64,000 bases of DNA from Limnochorda sp. L945t (GTDB taxonomy: Bacteria; Bacillota; Limnochordia; Limnochordales; Geochordaceae): positions 1,860,001-1,924,000 of the forward strand of contig NZ_CP141615.1 in assembly GCF_035593305.1 (NCBI RefSeq), written 5' to 3'. The notes below the pieces were generated by a model. It worked only from the letters and a program-made list of their open reading frames with translations. It made no database searches and had not been told where the DNA came from. A program made the translations under genes and the position numbers. Below are positions 61,800 to 64,000 of the stretch, piece by piece (the stretch's first letter is position 1; each line of letters opens with the position of its first letter).

Positions 61800-62096
61800 A
61801 TGAAGGTCGTCTATGTCTCCACCCTGAAGGCCCGGCTTAGCGAGTTCCTGCGGCTGGTAAGAAGCGGCGAGACCGTCCTTGTCACGGAGCGAGGGCGGCC
61901 GGTCGCCATGCTCACCCCGGTGACCGAAAACCCCCCGCTCGGCGAGGATCCTCGCTTGCAGGCCCTGGTCGAGTATGGCCTCATCCGTCCCCCGCGGGCC
62001 CCTCTTGGGGTGGACTTCCTCGACCGGCCTCGGCCCGCCGACCCTGAAGGGCGGTTGCTTGAAGCCCTCCTTCAAGAGAGGGCGGAAGCGCGATGA
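61800..62096 (+). CDS. Phd/YefM-type antitoxin
   Basis: A 98-residue antitoxin. The Phd fold is clear in MKVVYVSTLKARLSEFLRLVRSGETVLVTERGRPVAMLTPV, with the LKARLSEFLRLVRSGE helix and the RGRPVA strand. The C-terminal tail (LGEDPRLQALVEYGLIRPPRAPLGVDFLDRPRPADPEGRLLEALLQERAEAR) would wrap a PIN toxin. The ATG at 61800 has GAGG eight bases upstream. It overlaps the start of a broken PIN-domain toxin gene by four bases (ATGA). The antitoxin is intact although its partner is not. Confidence 0.85.
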   Translation: MKVVYVSTLKARLSEFLRLVRSGETVLVTERGRPVAMLTPVTENPPLGEDPRLQALVEYGLIRPPRAPLGVDFLDRPRPADPEGRLLEALLQERAEAR

Positions 62097-62455
62097 GGTT
62101 CTGGGACAGTTCTGGTCTGGCGTTGCTGCTTACCGACCAACCCGCCTCGCAGCAGGCCAAGGAGCTTTTTCGAGCAGACCCTGCGATGGTCGTCTGGTGG
62201 GGCAGCACGGTGGAGTGCCGGCCCTACCCGTCCCCCCGGTCTCTCCCTTCCAGCACGAAGGGGCACCCGTGAGCCCCGACGGCCGTCAAGGCGCGCCCAC
62301 CGAAGCAATCGTCCAAACTCCCTTTCGATCGGTTCCTCCTGGGCATGCAGGCGGTCGAAGATGGCCTTGTCTTTGTCTTGGCCTCGATCCCCGCCTTTGC
62401 GCATCCGCACCTGACGGAGCTCAGTGCGCCGCACCCCGCCCGGCGGTCGAGGAAA
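62093..62455 (+). pseudogene. frameshifted PIN-domain (VapC) toxin
   Basis: The start reads MRFWDSSGLALLLTDQPASQQAKELFRADPAMVVWWGSTVEC, a typical VapC N-terminus with its first Asp and a Glu in VEC. The frame is then lost. Further on, in another frame, RWPCLCLGLDPRLCASAPDGAQCAAP resembles the last part of such toxins (FVCLDPRLREAA). At least one frameshift and a probable internal deletion are needed, so no toxin is made. It starts inside the antitoxin gene. Confidence 0.7.
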
Positions 62456-62458
62456 AGT

Positions 62459-62949
62459 GCCCCGAGGTGGTGGACGCTGCCCAAACCCGCAAGCGGCTCC
62501 AGGGAGCCAAAGGTACCCGCTGGCAGCTCATCCTATGGACGTATCTGGCTGGTGGCCTGAAGCGGTCGGAGCTGCTCGGGTAACAGCGGCAGGACGTGGA
62601 CTTCGAGCGGGGCCTCCTGCGGTTGCGCTGCCAGGCCCTGTGCCAAAAGGCCCGGAGCGCGGTGCTTTGCTCGAGGACTTAAGGACCGAGCGCAGCCGGC
62701 GGGAGGTACGGATCCCGCCTGACCTGCTTACAAGCCCGATGATCTACCACGTCTCGAGCAGGGAAGCCAGGGGCCGGAGAGATTCGCCGTCCCCCCCCCC
62801 CAACACCGTCGCCGATCTCATGGGTCACTCGGACGTGAAGATCACCGCGCACTACTACGCGAAGACGACGGACGTCCAAAAGGAGAAGGCCCGCCAGACC
62901 CTGCAACGGCTCGTGGGGCGGACCCAGGCCGGAGCCCACCTCGATTTGG
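62459..62949 (+). pseudogene. degraded tyrosine recombinase (integrase) next to tRNA-Leu
   Basis: Fragments in different frames follow the order of a phage-type integrase. DAAQTRKRLQGAKGTRWQLILWTYLAGGLKRSELLG matches the first catalytic-domain helices, but the RGE-type Arg reads KRSE. DVDFERGLLRLRCQALCQK and LEDLRTERSRREVRIPPDLL form the beta region. NTVADLMGHSDVKITAHYYAKTTDVQKEKARQTLQRL carries LMGHS and the nucleophile Tyr. A TAA interrupts at 62581, and a run of eleven C (62791-62801) lies at a frame change. The frame runs into the tRNA 3' end, as expected for an element integrated at a tRNA gene. Confidence 0.78.
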
Positions 62950-63038
62950 TGGTGCCCGGGCCGGGATTTGAACCCGGATAGGGTGTTACCCCTACACGCC
63001 CCTCAAACGTGCGCGTCTGCCAATTCCGCCACCCGGGC
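62950..63038 (-). tRNA. tRNA-Leu (anticodon GAG)
   Basis: An 89-base class II tRNA with the CCA encoded. The acceptor stem is GCCCGGG pairing with CCCGGGC, then A and CCA. The D-arm starts GGCGGAATTGGCAGACG. The anticodon stem CACGT/GCGTG holds the loop TTGAGGG, giving GAG. A variable arm follows (AGGGGTAACACCCT), and the T-arm contains GGTTCAAATCC. The 3' end faces the integrase remnant. Confidence 0.95.
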
Positions 63039-63194
63039 ACGCCTCGATGGGTGACGCCCCGATTATAGAGGCGGGCGCCGCCGTGCGTCAAGCGAAGGGG
63101 CGCAGCGTGAGACTGTTGCCGAAAGGCGGCGCGGTGAGCGTCTGGACGACGCGGGGGATGCGGGCCCCCTATCGCCGCACCATCCCCGGGCGAC

Positions 63195-63548
63195 TCACTT
63201 CGGGCCCTGGAACTGCTCCACCGCCGCCATCGCCATGGACCCGTACACGACCGAGGGCCCGCCGCCCATCATGACGGCCACCCCCACGGTCTCGGCGATC
63301 TCCTCCCGGGACGCGCCGTGCTGCAGGGCGTCATGGACATGGCAGGCGATGCAGCCCTCGCAATGCACCGCGATGGCGATGCCCAGGGCAATGAGCTCCT
63401 TCATCTTGGGCGATAGGGCCCCCTCTCGCACGGCTGCGTCGTGCAGGGCCTGAAACCCCTGCATGGTGCCGGGGACCGCCCGTCCGAGCTCGCCCATCCT
63501 GCGCAAGACGTCGTTGCGGAGCTGGGGGTACGCCTGAGAGTCGCTCAC
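63195..63548 (-). CDS. carboxymuconolactone decarboxylase / AhpD-like family protein
   Basis: A 117-residue all-helical CMD-family protein. The redox motif is in IAIAVHCEGCIACHVHDALQHGASREEIAETVGVAVMMGGGPSVVYG: CEGCIACHVHDA has the E-x-C-x2-C-x3-H pattern of AhpD-like thiol peroxidase partners. The N-terminal helices (YPQLRNDVLRRMGELGRAVPGTMQGFQALHDAAVREGALSPKMKELIALG) match the family. The GTG at 63548 has GGAGG ten bases upstream. Such proteins often act as small disulfide reductases or decarboxylases; the exact role is unknown. It stands alone. Confidence 0.88.
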   Translation of the reverse strand: MSDSQAYPQLRNDVLRRMGELGRAVPGTMQGFQALHDAAVREGALSPKMKELIALGIAIAVHCEGCIACHVHDALQHGASREEIAETVGVAVMMGGGPSVVYGSMAMAAVEQFQGPK

Positions 63549-63802
63549 GATGACCGGACCTCCTCGCCGTCCGTCCCAGGCGTTCCACCCGGCGACGGCA
63601 ATTGTGATGCGTTTCACGATTTCGCCGGGGCACCGGTCATCCCCTGCCTGCGCTCACCGGCTGCCGGTATTGTTCCGCAGCGGGCCCAGTCCGGTGACGG
63701 GAGCCAAGGGGGAGGGCCATGACCACCACCGCCGTCCCGCTGGCCCCAGCCCGGAGACTCCCGGCGCGCCGGGCGCCGCCTCGCTCCTGCTAGTCGCGAC
63801 GA

Positions 63803-64000
63803 CTAACCGGCTGCTCGCAGGGCCTGATCGAAGTCCTCCCAGATGTCCTCCATGTCCTCGGCACCCACCGAGACCCGGATCAGCGTGTCGACGATGCCGA
63901 GGCGCAGGCGCTGCTCCGGCGGCATGGCCCGGTGAGACGAAGAGGCCGGATGCGAGATGGTGGTACCTACCTCGCCCAGGCTGGGCACGAGCCGCACCAG
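63803..64000 (-). CDS. C-terminal part of a Cys/Met-metabolism PLP enzyme (continues beyond window)
   Basis: Sixty-five residues at the right edge, reading [61 protein letters not shown]. This is the standard end of cystathionine gamma-synthase, methionine gamma-lyase and O-acetylhomoserine sulfhydrylase proteins. SLG-x-x-x-T-x-x-x-HPAS-x-SH and the RVSVGAED motif, with the substrate-binding Arg, are complete. The catalytic Lys and most of the protein lie outside the window, so the exact enzyme cannot be assigned. Confidence 0.9.
   Translation of the reverse strand: MVRLVPSLGEVGTTISHPASSSHRAMPPEQRLRLGIVDTLIRVSVGAEDMEDIWEDFDQALRAAG

Noticed and set aside
62424-62981. Complete 185-residue integrase-like gene
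   Set aside because: Its middle is out of frame with the recombinase motifs and its last residues (VVPGPGFEPG) are read through the tRNA-Leu gene.

Overview
The window is high-GC (roughly two thirds G+C) bacterial DNA with many GTG and TTG starts and clear GGAGG-type ribosome binding sites. It carries flagellar genes, ABC and TRAP uptake systems and ROK regulators. This fits a motile, heterotrophic, high-GC member of the Firmicutes (for example Limnochordia or a Symbiobacterium/Thermaerobacter-like lineage). That placement is an inference from gene content and style; no rRNA gene is present to confirm it.

Layout. 1-6.5 kb (core-like): the end of one GT4 glycosyltransferase, a second GT4 enzyme, a GNAT acetyltransferase, a molybdopterin oxidoreductase, a SAM hydrolase-family protein with an apparent signal peptide, and a DinB-family protein. 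6.5-18.2 kb: a minus-strand flagellar filament and glycosylation island. It holds a 593-aa winged-helix-like protein of unknown function, fliS, a fliT-like gene, fliD, a GT2-TPR glycosyltransferase, flagellin with a sigma-28-type promoter and an intrinsic terminator, and a 1230-aa methyltransferase plus three GT2 domains.

18.3-38.5 kb is an accessory region full of gene decay. It contains a frameshifted relative of the 593-aa protein, a PD-(D/E)XK-like protein, an AAA ATPase, a NUDIX gene cut by an IS1182-type element with a clean CTAG duplication, and a shattered membrane/coiled-coil gene. A ParE-UvrD helicase locus is split by an IS110 element and an IS1634 element, and the IS1634 element itself carries a second, nested IS110. 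The region also has a second intact NUDIX gene, an AbrB/PIN toxin-antitoxin pair, another short relative of the 593-aa protein and an MntA/HepT toxin-antitoxin pair. Three protein families (593-aa protein, UvrD helicase, NUDIX) each occur here as one good copy plus broken copies, so the region looks like repeated capture and decay of one accessory cassette.

38.5-62 kb is mainly catabolic. There is a secreted hypothetical protein and an XPF/Hef-type nuclease. A minus-strand sugar operon follows: ROK repressor, amidohydrolase, ABC binding protein, two permeases and a GH125-like glycosidase. Next come a class III aminotransferase, a TRAP operon with a nitrilase-family hydrolase, a DUF2848 protein and a GntR regulator, then two Gfo/Idh/MocA dehydrogenases with a ROK kinase, an acyl-CoA synthetase alpha-type protein and a DppA-type D-aminopeptidase. 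62-64 kb holds an antitoxin with a broken PIN toxin, a tyrosine recombinase remnant abutting tRNA-Leu(GAG), an AhpD-like protein and the end of a Cys/Met-metabolism PLP enzyme.
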